From Methylobacterium soli (lineage in GTDB: Bacteria; Pseudomonadota; Alphaproteobacteria; Rhizobiales; Beijerinckiaceae): a DNA stretch of 64,000 nt. Positions 1 to 8,715 of this stretch are shown here, in pieces. Each line of letters starts with the position of its first letter. Position 1 is the stretch's first letter. The translations under genes and the position numbers were made by a program. Where the stretch lies: positions 124,001 through 188,000 of the forward strand of contig NZ_VZZK01000007.1 in the NCBI RefSeq assembly GCF_008806385.1, in the 5' to 3' direction. The notes beneath the pieces were generated by a model. It ran no database searches and was not told where the DNA came from. It saw only the letters and a list, made by a program, of their open reading frames with translations.

Positions 1-416
1 ACCCCGATCAGCGACACCGCCTGGAACAGCTTGGCGAGCGCCGTGTCCCGCCGCAGGGCGCAGTAGACGCCCATCAGGATGCCCACCGTGAGGGCGAACA
101 CGGTGGCGCAGAGGGCGAGTTCCAGCGTCGCCGGCATGCGCTCGGCGAGGAGCGCCGCCACCGGCTGGCGGAACTGGTAGGAGATGCCGAAATTGCCTCG
201 CAGCACGTTGCCGGCGTAGCGGCCGAACTGCACCAGCGTCGGGTCGTCGAGGCCGAGGCTCCTGCGGATCTCGGCCCGCTCGGAGACCGGCGTGTCGGGC
301 CCGACGATCTGGTTCACGGGATCGCCCGCGAAGCGGAACATCGAGAAGGCGATGAGCCCCACGACCGCGAGCACGAGGACGGATTGGACGGCGCGGCGGA
401 GGAGAAAGGCGAGCAC
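1..416 (-). CDS. Dipeptide/oligopeptide ABC transporter permease, DppB-type (partial)
   Basis: Inner-membrane permease of a peptide or nickel-type ABC importer. Only the N-terminal ~138 residues are present; the gene runs off the left edge. Reading leftward from a GTG at 416, the protein opens with a membrane segment, MLAFLLRRAVQSVLVLAVVG, followed by the periplasmic stretch with RSLGLDDPTLVQFGRYAGNV and NFGISYQFRQPV that typifies DppB/OppB proteins, then a second membrane segment. A purine-rich GGAGG sits just upstream of the GTG, which lies 15 bp after the stop of the binding-protein gene, so the two form an operon. The family is clear; the transported peptide is not known. Confidence 0.9.
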   Translation of the reverse strand, partial: MLAFLLRRAVQSVLVLAVVGLIAFSMFRFAGDPVNQIVGPDTPVSERAEIRRSLGLDDPTLVQFGRYAGNVLRGNFGISYQFRQPVAALLAERMPATLELALCATVFALTVGILMGVYCALRRDTALAKLFQAVSLIG

Positions 417-431
417 GCTACGCGCCTCCGC

Positions 432-2030
432 TCACGGCTGCTTCGACACCCAGTACAGCATCAGCATGTTGTCGGGGCGCTGGACCAGGTTGACCTTCTT
501 GGAGACGCCCCAGGCGAGCGCCTGCTGGTGGAGCGGGATGTAGCCCCACTCGGCCTGAATCGTGTCGAAGGCGTCCTTGATCTCGGCGTCGCGCGCCTTC
601 GGGTCGGTCTCGCCCTCGACCTGATCGGCCAGGGCATCGACCTTGGGGTTGCAGTAATTGCCGAGGTTCCAGCCGCCGCGGCCCGACTTGCCGTCCCCGC
701 GGCAGCCCGTGATCTCGTAGAGGATGTTGTGGCTGTCCTGCGAGGAGGGCGTCCAGCCGACGAGGTAGAACGAGGTGTCGTAGGCGGGCGCCAGCACCTT
801 GGCGAAGTACTTGGCCTTGGGCTGCGCGTTGAGGTTCACCTTGACGCCGATGCGGGCCAGCATCGAGACCACGGCCTGGCAGATCGCCTCGTCGTTGACG
901 TAGCGGTCGTTCGGGCAATCCATGGTCAGGCTGAAGCCGTCCGGATAGCCGGCCTCGGTCAGGAGCGTCTTGGCCGTCTTGGCGTCGGCGGCGGGGCGCT
1001 TGAACTCGCCGGAGCGGGCGTAGAGCGAGGGGGCGATCAGGAGGGCGGAGGGCGTCGCCTGCCCGCGCATCACGCGCTTGGCGATCGTGTCCTCGTCGAT
1101 GGCGAGGTAGAAGGCCCGGCGGACGCGGGGATCCTTGAACGGGTTCTTGCCCTTGACGCTCGCATCCTTCAACTCGTCCCGCCACTGGTCCATGCCGAGG
1201 AAGACCGTGCGCAGCTCGGGCCCCGCCATCACGACGGCGTTGCCGCTGGATTCCACCCGCGGCTGGTCCTGCAGCGGCACCGGGTCGATCCAGTCGACCT
1301 CGCCCGATAGGAGCGCGGCGACCCGGGTCGCGGCGTTGCCGATCGTGGTGAAGACCGCCTCGTCGAGGTTCGACTCGACCTTGCCCCAGTAGCCCGGGAA
1401 CTTCTTGAACACCGTGCGCACGCCCGGCTGGTGCTCGGTGACCACGAAGGGGCCGGTGCCGTTCTCGTGGAGCGCGGCGTAGCTCGGCGCGGCGGCGCTC
1501 GCCGGCGAGGGCGCGACCGCGCCGTTCTTCTCCGCCCAGGATTTCGACATGATGTACCAGGTCGAGAACTGGTGGATCGCGATCGGATTGGGCTTCTTCA
1601 GCACCATGTCGACGGTGTGGTCGTCGACCTTCACGAACTCGGCGTCGGCCGGCACGTTCGTCTGGAAGTTCGAGCCCGCCGCCCGCACCCGGGCGGCCGA
1701 GAAGATCACGTCGTCGGCGGTGAAGGCCGAGCCGTCGTGGAACTTGACGTCCCGGCGCAGGTGGAAGCGCCAGCGGGTCGGCTCGGGCGTCTCCCAGGAT
1801 TCGGCGAGCTGGGGCGCGAGGTTGAGCTCCTTGTCGCGGGTCACCAGGGATTCATAGACCGCCCCGTGCATCCCGATCGTGAAACTCTCCTTCAGCGAGT
1901 AGGGATCGAGGGACTTGATGTCCCCCTGGAAGGCGAAGCGAAAGACGTTCGCGGCTTGGGCCGGGGCGGCTGCGGCGAGGCCGAGACCCAGCGCGACACC
2001 GAAGGCGAGCAGTGCTGTCTTTCTGTGCAT
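432..2030 (-). CDS. Peptide/nickel-type ABC transporter substrate-binding protein (SBP_bac_5 family)
   Basis: Periplasmic binding protein feeding the adjacent DppB-type permease. It has a Sec signal peptide (MHRKTALLAFGVALGLGLAA, cleaved near AQA) and family-5 hallmarks: LDPYSLKES near the mature N-terminus, LAESWETPEPTRWRFHLRRD, FHDGSAFTADDVIFS, and a C-terminal segment with YIPLHQQALAWG. Length (~532 residues) fits the family. An in-frame GTG at 2066 would add twelve charged residues before the signal peptide; the ATG at 2030 gives a normal signal peptide and is preferred. The gene is first in its operon and diverges from the molybdenum hydroxylase gene across an AT-rich spacer. Substrate is unknown. 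Confidence 0.93.
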   Translation of the reverse strand: MHRKTALLAFGVALGLGLAAAAPAQAANVFRFAFQGDIKSLDPYSLKESFTIGMHGAVYESLVTRDKELNLAPQLAESWETPEPTRWRFHLRRDVKFHDGSAFTADDVIFSAARVRAAGSNFQTNVPADAEFVKVDDHTVDMVLKKPNPIAIHQFSTWYIMSKSWAEKNGAVAPSPASAAAPSYAALHENGTGPFVVTEHQPGVRTVFKKFPGYWGKVESNLDEAVFTTIGNAATRVAALLSGEVDWIDPVPLQDQPRVESSGNAVVMAGPELRTVFLGMDQWRDELKDASVKGKNPFKDPRVRRAFYLAIDEDTIAKRVMRGQATPSALLIAPSLYARSGEFKRPAADAKTAKTLLTEAGYPDGFSLTMDCPNDRYVNDEAICQAVVSMLARIGVKVNLNAQPKAKYFAKVLAPAYDTSFYLVGWTPSSQDSHNILYEITGCRGDGKSGRGGWNLGNYCNPKVDALADQVEGETDPKARDAEIKDAFDTIQAEWGYIPLHQQALAWGVSKKVNLVQRPDNMLMLYWVSKQP

Positions 2031-2476
2031 CCTCGTAGCATCACACCGCTTCTGCTTCATGTCCACGCATCAAGGTTCGGGAGGAATCGGAATTTGGGGA
2101 AGGCTGCGCCGGGCGCGGCGAGCGTCATGCGGGACTCGTGCCAGGGCCGGGTCCAAGCGTTACTGAATGTGAATGAGAAGATTTTTCAAATATTATGGCA
2201 ATTTCATTGAATAATTATTGATTTTCCGTGTCGAAATTATTTTTTTCAGCAATTTCCGTGCAAGATTTGTTTTGTGATCAGGATCGTTTCACGGCTTTGA
2301 TCTGTCCTCGCCCCCGCGCGATGGGCCGATCGAAGGCGGGATGCTGCGTTTCGCGGTCGGGCGCCCGGCGCTGCCGAACCCGCTGGAGCGGGCGCGCAGG
2401 GTCCGCCGCGCGCTTCGCCGCAGGCTTGTCCCGTCGCGCCGCGCGCGCGTTGTCCCGGCATTCGCGGGAGATGCGC
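2031..2476. promoter_or_regulatory. Divergent intergenic region with AT-rich core
   Basis: This 446-bp spacer separates two divergent genes. From about 2160 to 2290 it is strikingly AT-rich (runs such as AATAATTATTGATTTTCC and AAATTATTTTTTT) in a window that is otherwise very GC-rich. It probably holds both promoters; no specific operator could be assigned. No convincing gene is seen in it. Confidence 0.5.
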
Positions 2477-4756
2477 ATGATGGGATTGCCGGCCGACGCT
2501 TTCGCTCACCCCACCCTCCTCGGGCGGTCCCATGCCCGGGTCGAGGGCGCCGACAAGGTGACGGGGGCCGCCGTCTATGCGTCGGATCTCCGCCCGGCCG
2601 GCCTCGCCCACGCGGCGCTCGTGACCAGCACCATCCCGCGGGGACGCATCACCGGCTTCGCCCTCGAGGGCGCGCGCGCCGTTCCGGGCGTCCTGGCGAT
2701 CTTCACTCATCGGGATTTCGCCGGCGCCCTCCGACCCGTGAAGCACCTGATGGCCGGCGGCTACGCCAACAGCGCTCACCTGCCCCTCGGCTCCGACGCG
2801 GTGGCGTATGCCGGGCAGATCGTGGCCCTCGTGGTGGCCGAGACCCCCGAGGCGGCCGCGGAGGCCGCGGCCCGCACCGGCGTGACCTACGCGGCCGAAC
2901 CCTTCGCCGGAACCTTCGAGGCGCCCGGCGCCGAGACCGTCGCCCTCGCCGACCTCAAGGAGAAGCACGTCGATCCGGGCTGCGGCGACGCCGACGGCGC
3001 CTTCGCGACGGCCGCCTTCCGGATCGCGGCGCGCTACGAGACGCCGGTGCAGCACCACAACCCGATCGAGCTGTTCACCACCACCTGCGCCTGGGACGGG
3101 CCCCGCCTCACCGTGCACGAGCCGACCCGCTACGTCGGCGCGGTGCGGCACGGGCTCGCCGCGCAGCTCGGCCTCGACCCGGCCGATATCCGCGTCGTCG
3201 CGGGGCTGATCGGCGGGCATTTCGGCTCGAAATTCGCCCTCTCTCAGCACACCGCCCTGGTGGCGCTCGCCGCCCGGCATCTCGGGCGCCCGGTCTCCCT
3301 GGTGCCGACGCGCCGACAAGGCTTCACCATCGCCAATTATCGGCCCGAGACCCGCCACGACCTCCGACTCGGGGCCGACCGGGACGGGCGCTTCACGGCG
3401 CTCATCCACGCGGCCGAGGCGGTGACCTCGCGCTTCGACCCCTTCGCGATGGAGGGCACGGACGTCACCGCGAGCCTCTATGCCTGCCCCAACGTGCGCA
3501 CGCACGAGCGGGCCGTGCGCGTCGACCGCAACACGCCGGGGCCGATGCGGGCGCCCCTGGAGGTGCCCTACCTGTTCGCCCTGGAAAGCGCCGTCGACGA
3601 GATGGCGAGCGCGCTCGGGCTCGATCCGATCGCGCTGCGGCGGCGCAACGACACCCTGACGGACCCGATCTCCGGCAAGCCGTTCTCGTCGCGGCCGCTG
3701 ATGCGCTGCTTCGATGCGGGCGCGGAGGCCTTCGGCTGGTCGCGGCGCGCGCCCGAGCCCGGCACGATGCGGGACGGCCCCTGGCGGGTCGGCCTCGGCT
3801 GCGCCGCCTCGGTGCGCCCCGTGAAGATCTCGCCCGCCACCCTGCGGCTGGCGCTGGCGCCGAACGGCACCGCCACGGTGGAGACGGCCCACCATGAGAT
3901 CGGCAACGGCATCACGACGCTGCTCGCCATGGCGGCGGCCGAGTGGCTCGGAATCCCGATCGAGGCCGTGGCGATCCGCCTCGGGGACACCGCGCTGCCG
4001 CCGGCCGGCCTGTCGGGCGGGTCCTCCACCACCACGAGCCTGCTGCACACCCTGGCCCTCGGCTGCGAGACCCTGCGGACGAGGCTGGCCCTCGCTTGCA
4101 CCGCGCCGGACGGGCCGCTCGCGGGGGCAGAGGCCGGATCCCTGCGCCTCGAGGCCGGATCGATCCGGGCGGCGGACGGCCGCGCTGTCCCGATCGCGGC
4201 CGCCATCGCGCGCCTGGACCCGGGCGAGGCCGAGACCCTCGCGGCGTTCGTGCCCGCGGGCGCCGGCCCGGAATCCCTCGCGGCGATCCGGGGCGGCCGG
4301 ATGGCGCTCGCGAGCGGTGGCCAAGCGCTATCCTGGGCCTTCGGAGCCCAGTTCGCGCAGGTGCACGTCCATGCGGAGACCGGGGAGATCCGGGTGCCGC
4401 GCCTCCTCGGCGCCTTCGCGGCGGGGCGGATCCTCAACCCGCTGACGGCCCGCAGCCAGCTCACCGGCGGGATGATCTGGGGCCTCGGCTCGGCGCTCCT
4501 CGAGGAGACTGTGCTCGAGCGCGGAGCCTACCGCAACCCGGATCTCGCCGAGTACCTCGTCGCCACCGCGGCCGATGCGCCGGGGGTCGAGGCCCTGTTC
4601 GTGGACGATCCCGATACCGGCGTGAACCCGCTCGGGCTGAAGGGCTTGGGCGAACTCGGCATCATCGGCGTCAACGCCGCCATCGCCAACGCGGTCTTCC
4701 ACGCCACCGGCCGGCGCCACCGGCGCCTGCCGATCCGCATCGAGGCCGTGCTCTGA
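2477..4756 (+). CDS. Xanthine dehydrogenase/aldehyde oxidase-family molybdopterin-binding subunit (PaoC-like)
   Basis: Large catalytic subunit of a molybdenum hydroxylase, about 759 residues. The N-terminus shows HARVEGADKVTGAAVYASDL; the Mo-binding half shows GLIGGHFGSKF (the usual GGGFGGK loop, here altered), MRAPLEVPYLFALESAVDEM and GGSSTTTS. The C-terminus carries KGLGELGIIGVNAAIANAVF, whose Glu is the expected catalytic base. It resembles PaoC/YagR more than CoxL. ATG 2477 is preferred because GGGAG lies six bases upstream; ATG 2471 is also in frame. Oddly, no FAD or 2Fe-2S subunit adjoins it; the closest candidates are in the opposite-strand operon at 9997-12128. It converges on the Rieske gene with a 13-bp gap. 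Confidence 0.88.
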   Translation: MMGLPADAFAHPTLLGRSHARVEGADKVTGAAVYASDLRPAGLAHAALVTSTIPRGRITGFALEGARAVPGVLAIFTHRDFAGALRPVKHLMAGGYANSAHLPLGSDAVAYAGQIVALVVAETPEAAAEAAARTGVTYAAEPFAGTFEAPGAETVALADLKEKHVDPGCGDADGAFATAAFRIAARYETPVQHHNPIELFTTTCAWDGPRLTVHEPTRYVGAVRHGLAAQLGLDPADIRVVAGLIGGHFGSKFALSQHTALVALAARHLGRPVSLVPTRRQGFTIANYRPETRHDLRLGADRDGRFTALIHAAEAVTSRFDPFAMEGTDVTASLYACPNVRTHERAVRVDRNTPGPMRAPLEVPYLFALESAVDEMASALGLDPIALRRRNDTLTDPISGKPFSSRPLMRCFDAGAEAFGWSRRAPEPGTMRDGPWRVGLGCAASVRPVKISPATLRLALAPNGTATVETAHHEIGNGITTLLAMAAAEWLGIPIEAVAIRLGDTALPPAGLSGGSSTTTSLLHTLALGCETLRTRLALACTAPDGPLAGAEAGSLRLEAGSIRAADGRAVPIAAAIARLDPGEAETLAAFVPAGAGPESLAAIRGGRMALASGGQALSWAFGAQFAQVHVHAETGEIRVPRLLGAFAAGRILNPLTARSQLTGGMIWGLGSALLEETVLERGAYRNPDLAEYLVATAADAPGVEALFVDDPDTGVNPLGLKGLGELGIIGVNAAIANAVFHATGRRHRRLPIRIEAVL

Positions 4757-4769
4757 CGCCCGATGCGTC

Positions 4770-5147
4770 CTATCGCGGCGCGTTCTGCCCCACCGCAACC
4801 CAGACCGCATCGCCGACGACGCGCACCGGGTAGGTGCGCAGGCGGCGGAAGGACCAGCCCGGGGAGACCGCCCCGTCCGCGAGCGCGAACGAGGCCCGGT
4901 GGTGCGGGCAGAGCAGCCGGCCGCCCGCGCAGCGCCCCTGCGCGAGGTCGGCGCCCTCGTGCGGGCAGGCCCGCTCGACGGCGTAGACCCGGCCGCCGTC
5001 CCGCACCAGGAGGAGGCCCCGCCCGGCAACCCGGACGGGAACGATCGATCCGGCCGCGAACGCGCTCAGCGCGGCGACGCGGGTCCAGATGATCGCCCCG
5101 GCCTCGTCCGCGGGGGCCGGGTCCGGCGCCTGGGTGGATTCGTGCAC
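4770..5147 (-). CDS. Rieske 2Fe-2S ferredoxin
   Basis: Small soluble electron carrier, 125 residues. The Rieske cluster motif is complete: Cys61-Pro-His63, sixteen residues, then Cys80-Pro-His-His83. There is no catalytic oxygenase domain, so it is a ferredoxin or a short nitrite-reductase-small-subunit-like protein. It is the last gene of the leftward operon, separated from livF by only a few bases, and may pass electrons to or from the molybdenum hydroxylase encoded upstream; that role is inferred from position alone. Confidence 0.88.
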   Translation of the reverse strand: MHESTQAPDPAPADEAGAIIWTRVAALSAFAAGSIVPVRVAGRGLLLVRDGGRVYAVERACPHEGADLAQGRCAGGRLLCPHHRASFALADGAVSPGWSFRRLRTYPVRVVGDAVWVAVGQNAPR

Positions 5148-5153
5148 GCGACC

Positions 5154-5858
5154 CTAGCCGCCCAGATACGCTTCCCGGACATGCGGGTCGGCGATCAGCG
5201 CCGCCCCGGAGCCCGCGCGCACGATGCGGCCGGTCTCCAGCAGGTAGGCGTGGTCGCAGAGTTCGAGGGCCGCGAACGCGTTCTGCTCCACGAGGAGCAC
5301 GGTGGTGCCGGCGTCGCAGATCGTGCGGATCACCGAGAACATCCGCTCCACGATGTTCGGGGCAAGGCCCAGGGAGGGCTCGTCGAACAGCACGAGCTTG
5401 GGGCGCGACATCAGCGCCCGGCCGATCGCCAGCATCTGCTGCTCGCCCCCCGACAGGGTGCCGGCCGCCTGGTGGCGGCGCTCGGCGAGGCGCGGGAACT
5501 CGCCGTAGACATGGGCGAGGTCGGCGGCGATGCCGGCGCCGTCGCGGCGGCGATAGGCGCCGAGCGCGAGATTCTCGGCGACGCTCATCTGCGGAAAGAC
5601 CCGCCGCCCCTCGGGGCAATGGGCGATGCCGTGGCCGAGCACCCGGCGCGGCTCGGCCCCGGTGATGTCGCGGCCCTCGAAGGTGATGGTGCCGGAGCGG
5701 GGCGGCACCAGCCCGGAGATCGCCCGCAGGGTCGTCGACTTGCCGGCCCCGTTGGCGCCGACCAGCGCCACGAGTTGGCCGGCCTCGACCCGGATCGAGA
5801 GGCCCTTGAGGGCCGTGACGTGGCCGTAGCCGCAGACGAGGTCCCGGATCTCAAGCAT
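5154..5858 (-). CDS. livF: Branched-chain amino-acid-type ABC transporter ATP-binding protein LivF
   Basis: ATPase of a Liv-type importer, 234 residues, the normal LivF length. Walker A is GANGAGKSTTLRAI near residue 37, the signature is LSGGEQQMLAIGRAL and Walker B is LVLFDEPSLGLAP; the LivF-specific start MLEIRDLVCGYGHVTALKG is present. The start overlaps the livG stop by 8 bp, indicating translational coupling. The substrate need not be an amino acid: this family also imports urea, amides and aromatic compounds, and here the transporter is embedded in a catabolic operon. Confidence 0.95.
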   Translation of the reverse strand: MLEIRDLVCGYGHVTALKGLSIRVEAGQLVALVGANGAGKSTTLRAISGLVPPRSGTITFEGRDITGAEPRRVLGHGIAHCPEGRRVFPQMSVAENLALGAYRRRDGAGIAADLAHVYGEFPRLAERRHQAAGTLSGGEQQMLAIGRALMSRPKLVLFDEPSLGLAPNIVERMFSVIRTICDAGTTVLLVEQNAFAALELCDHAYLLETGRIVRAGSGAALIADPHVREAYLGG

Positions 5859-6735
5859 GGCTCGCCTCCGCGACGGCGGTTTCCGGGGTGGCCGGCACCG
5901 GCATTGGGGCCGGCACGGGAGTCGGCACCGAGGCCGCCCGCATGGCGGCCTCGCGCGCGGCGCTGCCCTGGCCCAGATAGGCCTCGATCACCGCCGGGTC
6001 GCTGCGGATTTCCGCCGGTGCGCCCTGCGCGATGAGGCGGCCGTAATTCAGGACGGCGATGCGGTCGGAGACCTCCATCACCATCGGCATGTCGTGCTCG
6101 ACGAGCAGGATCGTGACGCCGCGCGCGCGGATCGCGCGGATCAGGCGCACGAAGACCCGGGTCTCGGAGGCGTTCATGCCGGAGACCGGCTCGTCGAGGA
6201 GCAGCATCGCGGGCTCGGTGGCGAGCGCCAGCGCGACCCCGACGAGGCGCTGCTCGCCGTAGGCGAGGGCGCCGGCCTTCTCGTCGGCCCGCGCGGTCAG
6301 GCCGACCCGGTCGAGGAGGTCGCGCGCCTCGGCGCGCAGGCGCCGCTCCGCGGCGCGGTCGCGGCCCAGCAGGGTGTCGACGAGGCGGGAGCGGGTGCGG
6401 CGGTGCAGGCCGATCATCACGTTGTCGAAGACGGTGTCGTCCGGGAAGACGCTGGTGCGCTGGAAGGTGCGGGACAGGCCGAGCCGCACGATCTCGTGGG
6501 GCTGAAGGCCGGTCAGCGCCGTGCCGCGGAAGCGCACGACCCCCTGGCTCGGCCGGAGGAAGCCCGTCATCACGTTGAAGGCCGTGGTCTTTCCGGCCCC
6601 GTTCGGGCCGATCAGGCTGACGATCTCGCCGGGACGCACGTCGAAATGCAGGTCCGCGATGGCGACGAGGCCGCCGAAGCGCACCCCCACATGCTCGACC
6701 GAGAGGATCGGGGATTCGGGCGCGGACGACGTCAT
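5851..6735 (-). CDS. livG: Branched-chain amino-acid-type ABC transporter ATP-binding protein LivG
   Basis: Second ATPase of the Liv-type importer, 294 residues. Walker A is GPNGAGKTTAFNVMTGFL, followed by LivG-typical LSRTFQRTSVFPDDTVFDNV, a Walker B in MLLLDEPVSGMNASE and VEHDMPMVMEVSDRIAVL. The C-terminus carries an extra tail of about 30 residues rich in Pro, Ala and Val (VPTPVPAPMPVPATPETAVA), not part of the normal fold. The ATG at 6735 has GGAGG upstream and overlaps the livM stop by 4 bp. Confidence 0.95.
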   Translation of the reverse strand: MTSSAPESPILSVEHVGVRFGGLVAIADLHFDVRPGEIVSLIGPNGAGKTTAFNVMTGFLRPSQGVVRFRGTALTGLQPHEIVRLGLSRTFQRTSVFPDDTVFDNVMIGLHRRTRSRLVDTLLGRDRAAERRLRAEARDLLDRVGLTARADEKAGALAYGEQRLVGVALALATEPAMLLLDEPVSGMNASETRVFVRLIRAIRARGVTILLVEHDMPMVMEVSDRIAVLNYGRLIAQGAPAEIRSDPAVIEAYLGQGSAAREAAMRAASVPTPVPAPMPVPATPETAVAEASHA

Positions 6736-7772
6736 GAACGAACCTCCACCGGCTGGATGGCGGACCCCGTCGGGGCCTCCCCGCGGCGGCGGGGCGTGAG
6801 GAGCCCGGCCAGTCCCGGCACGAGGCCGCGGGGCATCACGAACAGGATGGCGATGAGGACGAGGCCGAAGACGATCCACTGGGCCTCGGGCGCCATCACG
6901 GGGCGCAGGGCGACGGGGAGGAGCCCGAAGACGAGGCCGCCGACCACCGGGCCCATCAGGGTGCCCTTGCCGCCGCCCACCACCATGATCACCATGGTGA
7001 CGGTGGTGGCGAACAGGAACACGTCGGGGTCGATGATGCGCAGGTAATGCGCGTAGAGGCTGCCCGCCGCCCCCGCCATCGCGGCCGAGATCACCGCCGC
7101 CACCGTGAGGGTGCGGGTGGCGTTGATCCCCACCGAGAGCGCCAGGGACTCGTTCTCCTTGAGGCCCCGCATGGCGCGGCCGAAGCGCGAGCCGACGAGG
7201 CGGGCGATCATGAGGTAGCAGAGCGTGCCGACCGCGAGCACGAGGTAGTAGTTCTGCACCTTGGTGCGCAGGGTCCAGCTGCCGAGCCCCGGCAGGCCGA
7301 GGGTGAGGGCCGGGATGCCGGTGAGCGCCAGCGGGCCCTGGGTCAGCTCCACCCAGTTGAGGGCCACGAGCCGCACCACCTCCGCGAAGGAAATCGTCAC
7401 GATGACGAAATAGGCGCCGCGCACCCGGAAGGAGAGCCGCCCGATCAGCCAGCCGCAGAGGCCCGCCGCGACGACGGCCAGGAGGAAGCCGAGGGCAGCC
7501 GGCCAGGGCTCGTGCACGACCCGGATGCCGAAGCCGAGCTCCACCTCGAAGCCGAGGCTCGTCAGGGCGCTGACATAGGCGCCGATGCCGAAGAAGGCGA
7601 TGTGGCCGAGGCTGAGCTGCCCGGTGAAGCCGAGGAGCAGGTTGAGGCTCATGGCCCCGATGGTGAGGATGCCCGTCGTGATCAGGGCGTTGAGCAGGTA
7701 GGGGTTGGCGTCGAGCCCGAGCGGCAGGAGGGCCAGCCCGGCGAGCAGGGCGAGGGGGAGGAGCCGGGTCAT
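6732..7772 (-). CDS. livM: Branched-chain amino-acid-type ABC transporter permease LivM
   Basis: Inner-membrane permease, 346 residues, with many hydrophobic segments. The family markers LLLGFTGQLSLGHIAFFGIG (near residue 45) and the C-terminal GGGKGTLMGPVVGGLVFGLL are present. The start codon overlaps the livH stop in an ATGA arrangement and its stop overlaps the livG start likewise, so livHMGF is translated as one coupled unit. Confidence 0.94.
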   Translation of the reverse strand: MTRLLPLALLAGLALLPLGLDANPYLLNALITTGILTIGAMSLNLLLGFTGQLSLGHIAFFGIGAYVSALTSLGFEVELGFGIRVVHEPWPAALGFLLAVVAAGLCGWLIGRLSFRVRGAYFVIVTISFAEVVRLVALNWVELTQGPLALTGIPALTLGLPGLGSWTLRTKVQNYYLVLAVGTLCYLMIARLVGSRFGRAMRGLKENESLALSVGINATRTLTVAAVISAAMAGAAGSLYAHYLRIIDPDVFLFATTVTMVIMVVGGGKGTLMGPVVGGLVFGLLPVALRPVMAPEAQWIVFGLVLIAILFVMPRGLVPGLAGLLTPRRRGEAPTGSAIQPVEVRS

Positions 7773-8641
7773 CCGATGCGCTCCGCCCGGGCGAACAGGC
7801 CGGTCGGCCGGAACACCAGCACCGCGATGATGATGAGGAAGCCCATCGCGTCCCGGTAGCCCGAGGAGATGTAGCCGGCGCCGAGTTCCTCCGCGAGCGC
7901 CAGGATGAAGCCGCCGATCGCCGCCCCCGTGATGTTGCCGAGCCCGCCCAGGATCACGATCGCGAAGGCCTTCAGCTCGGCCAGGCCCCCCATCTGCGGG
8001 AACACCACGTAGACGGGCCCCAGGAGCGCGCCGGCGGCGGCCGCGAGGCTCGAGCCGATCGCGAAGGTGGCGGTGTAGATCAGCCGCACGTTGACGCCCA
8101 TCAGGGCCGCCGTGTCGTGGTCCTGGAACGTCGCCCGCATGGCGAGCCCGAGCCGGGTCCGGTTGATCAGCGCGTAGGTGAGGCCGATCAGCGCCAGAGC
8201 CGCCCCGAGCACGAACAGGCGCAGCCACGAGACCGAGACCGGCCCGAGATGGAGCGGCGCGTCTGGGAACGGCGTCGGGACCGATTTGGCGACGCCCCCG
8301 AAGATCCAGAGCGTGCCCGATTGCAGCACGATGCCGGCCCCGATCATCACCAGCATGGTGGTGTCGATGTCCGAGCCCCGCAGGGGGCGCAGGAGCACGA
8401 ACTCGATCACGGCCCCGAGGAGAAGCCCTCCCAGGATCGCGGCGGGCAGGGCCAGGAAGAAGCCGAGCCCGAGCGCCGTCACGGCGAGATACATCAGGTA
8501 GGCGCCCATCGTGTAGAGGGCGCCGTGGGTGAAGTTCACGACGTTCATGATCCCGAAGATCAGGGTCAGCCCGATCCCCAGGAGGGCGTAGGTGCCCCCG
8601 AGGATCAGGGTGTTGACGAGGTGCTGGAGCAGCTGGTCCAT
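7769..8641 (-). CDS. livH: Branched-chain amino-acid-type ABC transporter permease LivH
   Basis: Partner permease of LivM, 290 residues and strongly hydrophobic. Diagnostic segments are GGTYALLGIGLTLIFGIMNV and NFTHGALYTMGAYL near the N-terminus, and VILGGLGNITGAAIGGFILA in the C-terminal third. The gene lies 74 bp after the binding-protein gene and is coupled to livM by a 4-bp overlap. Confidence 0.95.
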   Translation of the reverse strand: MDQLLQHLVNTLILGGTYALLGIGLTLIFGIMNVVNFTHGALYTMGAYLMYLAVTALGLGFFLALPAAILGGLLLGAVIEFVLLRPLRGSDIDTTMLVMIGAGIVLQSGTLWIFGGVAKSVPTPFPDAPLHLGPVSVSWLRLFVLGAALALIGLTYALINRTRLGLAMRATFQDHDTAALMGVNVRLIYTATFAIGSSLAAAAGALLGPVYVVFPQMGGLAELKAFAIVILGGLGNITGAAIGGFILALAEELGAGYISSGYRDAMGFLIIIAVLVFRPTGLFARAERIG

Positions 8642-8715
8642 GCGGCGCGCGCTCGCTCATCCGGAGGAGGGAGCCGGCCGCGCCGGGCTGGCGCGGCCGG
8701 ACGTCACGGTCGGTC

